Assembly (NCBI RefSeq): GCF_004793545.1 | Contig: NZ_SRYA01000042.1 | Span: 1 to 41,916, forward strand | Source: Petralouisia muris | Lineage (GTDB): Bacteria > Bacillota > Clostridia > Lachnospirales > Lachnospiraceae | Direction of reading: 5' to 3' | Length of the DNA stretch: 41,916 nucleotides | Shown: in pieces, positions 41,060 through 41,916 of the stretch | Layout of the letters: each line of letters opens with the position of its first letter | Position numbering within the stretch: the stretch's first letter is position 1 | Position numbers and translations under genes: made by a program | The notes under the pieces: model-generated | The model's input: the letters and a program-made list of their open reading frames with translations, nothing else | The model's database searches: none | What the model was told of the DNA's origin: nothing

Positions 41060-41840
41060 TCTCTGCCACCTCCTTTGCAAACTGTTCATAGGCTGCGGCT
41101 ACCTTGCCGCCCTTGTCGTAGGCAAAAATGCTTTTTCCCTCTGCGGTGGCTTCAACCGCACGGATAGAGTGGGGTATCTGGGCATCAAAAACTTTAATTC
41201 TCTGCCCGTAGGCACTTTTCACCGTTGCCGTGATTTCCTTAGAGATGTTCGTGCGTGGCATTACCATCGTCATAAGGATGCCGTCAATCCGCAGGTGCGG
41301 GTTGATCTGCCGTTTCACTTTCGACACGGAGCGAAGCAACAGCTCTAAGCCTTTGGCGGAAAGATAATGGGGCTGTGTCGGGATAACCACGCTGTCAGCA
41401 GCCGCAAGCGCATTGATTGTCAGCATACCCAAGCTCGGCATACAATCAATGAGGACAGTATCATAACTCTTTTTTACCTCGTTGATGCAGGTTTTCAGTA
41501 CGCTTTCACGGCTTATGGCGTTAATCAGCCTTACTTCCAGCCCCGACAGCTCAATGTTAGATGGGAGCAGGTCAACGCCCTCGTCATGGTGCAGGATGCT
41601 TCTGGAAACATCGGCGGGTTTATCATCAATGATGTCCTGCATGATGGTGGAGAGCGTGTCGGGCAAGTCGTCTGGTCTGCTGTAACCGAGCGACATGGTT
41701 AAATTTGCCTGTGCGTCGGCATCAATGAGCAGGACTTTCTTACCCTGCTGTGCCAGAGCCACGCCCAGATTGACCGCCGTAGTGGTCTTTCCAACGCCGC
41801 CTTTCTGGTTGGTTAAAGCGATTACTTTGCAATTTGACAT
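41013..41840 (-). CDS. parA: ParA-type partition ATPase
   Basis: This 275-aa ATPase has the deviant Walker A NQKGGVGKTTTA (about 11-22), LLIDADAQANL (switch I region) and VLIDCMPSLGML (Walker B). This is the ParA/Soj pattern. It works with ParB in element maintenance and is the first gene of the long - strand series. ATG at 41840 (MSNCKVIAL) follows AAAGGAGG by 10 bases; an upstream extension to 41882 has no better site. The gene overlaps the parB start. Confidence 0.94.
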   Translation of the reverse strand: MSNCKVIALTNQKGGVGKTTTAVNLGVALAQQGKKVLLIDADAQANLTMSLGYSRPDDLPDTLSTIMQDIIDDKPADVSRSILHHDEGVDLLPSNIELSGLEVRLINAISRESVLKTCINEVKKSYDTVLIDCMPSLGMLTINALAAADSVVIPTQPHYLSAKGLELLLRSVSKVKRQINPHLRIDGILMTMVMPRTNISKEITATVKSAYGQRIKVFDAQIPHSIRAVEATAEGKSIFAYDKGGKVAAAYEQFAKEVAEIGEKQRKQNRADRIR

Positions 41841-41867
41841 AGGGTGCGTCCTCCTTTCGCATAGATT

Positions 41868-41890
41868 TAGCCACTTTGTCAAGGTGGCTA
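41868..41890. promoter_or_regulatory. Palindrome with TTGACA centre upstream of parA
   Basis: TAGCCAC (41868-41874) and GTGGCTA (41884-41890) are perfect 7-bp arms. The 9-base centre contains, on the - strand, TTGACA, a consensus -35. The site lies 28 bases before parA and could be the promoter and an operator of the parAB genes, or a parS-like site. The -10 box is not convincing. Confidence 0.4.
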
Positions 41891-41916
41891 TGTAAAGGAT
41901 TTATGGCAATAAAAAA

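Overview
The window looks like accessory DNA from a gut-type Firmicute, class Clostridia (Lachnospiraceae, Ruminococcaceae or Clostridioides-like). The basis is the gene families: Maff2, PrgI, PcfB (DUF3801), TnpV, TnpW, DUF3991, a class B sortase and SpaA-type adhesins in the order typical of Tn1549/CTn-type integrative conjugative elements (ICEs). Strong AGGAGG ribosome sites support this. No chromosomal housekeeping gene, rRNA, tRNA or CRISPR array is visible.

Layout. (1) 1-3042, + strand: a Tn4451-like cassette with the 3' part of a relaxase, a TnpW protein and a large serine recombinase. (2) 3172-7427, - strand, AT-richer: response regulator and histidine kinase, a terminator, then an FtsX/MacB-type ABC permease, its ATPase and a 56-aa cysteine-rich KTR protein. 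(3) 7642-8001, + strand: a lone XRE-type regulator. (4) 8029-41840, - strand: a nearly complete conjugation module, read from right to left. It runs parA, parB, a giant thioester/SpaA adhesin, a run of small unknown proteins, a 2819-aa methyltransferase-helicase, primase-like DUF3991/TOPRIM protein, MobC, a second relaxase, PcfB, an ArdC-like protein, VirD4, Maff2 (VirB2-like), VirB6-like, PrgI, VirB4, sortase B and a lysozyme/CHAP wall hydrolase.

How it works together. MobC and the relaxase process the transfer origin and PcfB/VirD4 bring the complex to the channel. VirB4, VirB6-like, PrgI and Maff2 form the channel, and the lysozyme/CHAP enzyme opens the wall. Sortase B probably anchors the adhesin (C-terminal TPKTG signal) for mating contact. 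ParA/ParB keep the excised form. The two-component/ABC block is probably cargo for response to an envelope-active compound. A low-GC gene of unknown function (22727-23503), between two terminators, looks like separately acquired cargo.

Points of most interest: a complete tnpV gene nested in another frame inside the giant methyltransferase-helicase gene; matching palindromes before the response-regulator and permease genes; a palindrome overlapping the recombinase promoter; the low-GC cargo gene; and several small genes that length cut-offs miss (3228-3398, 20966-21130, 34802-34978, 35653-35736). All family names come from memory and motif reading, not from a database search.
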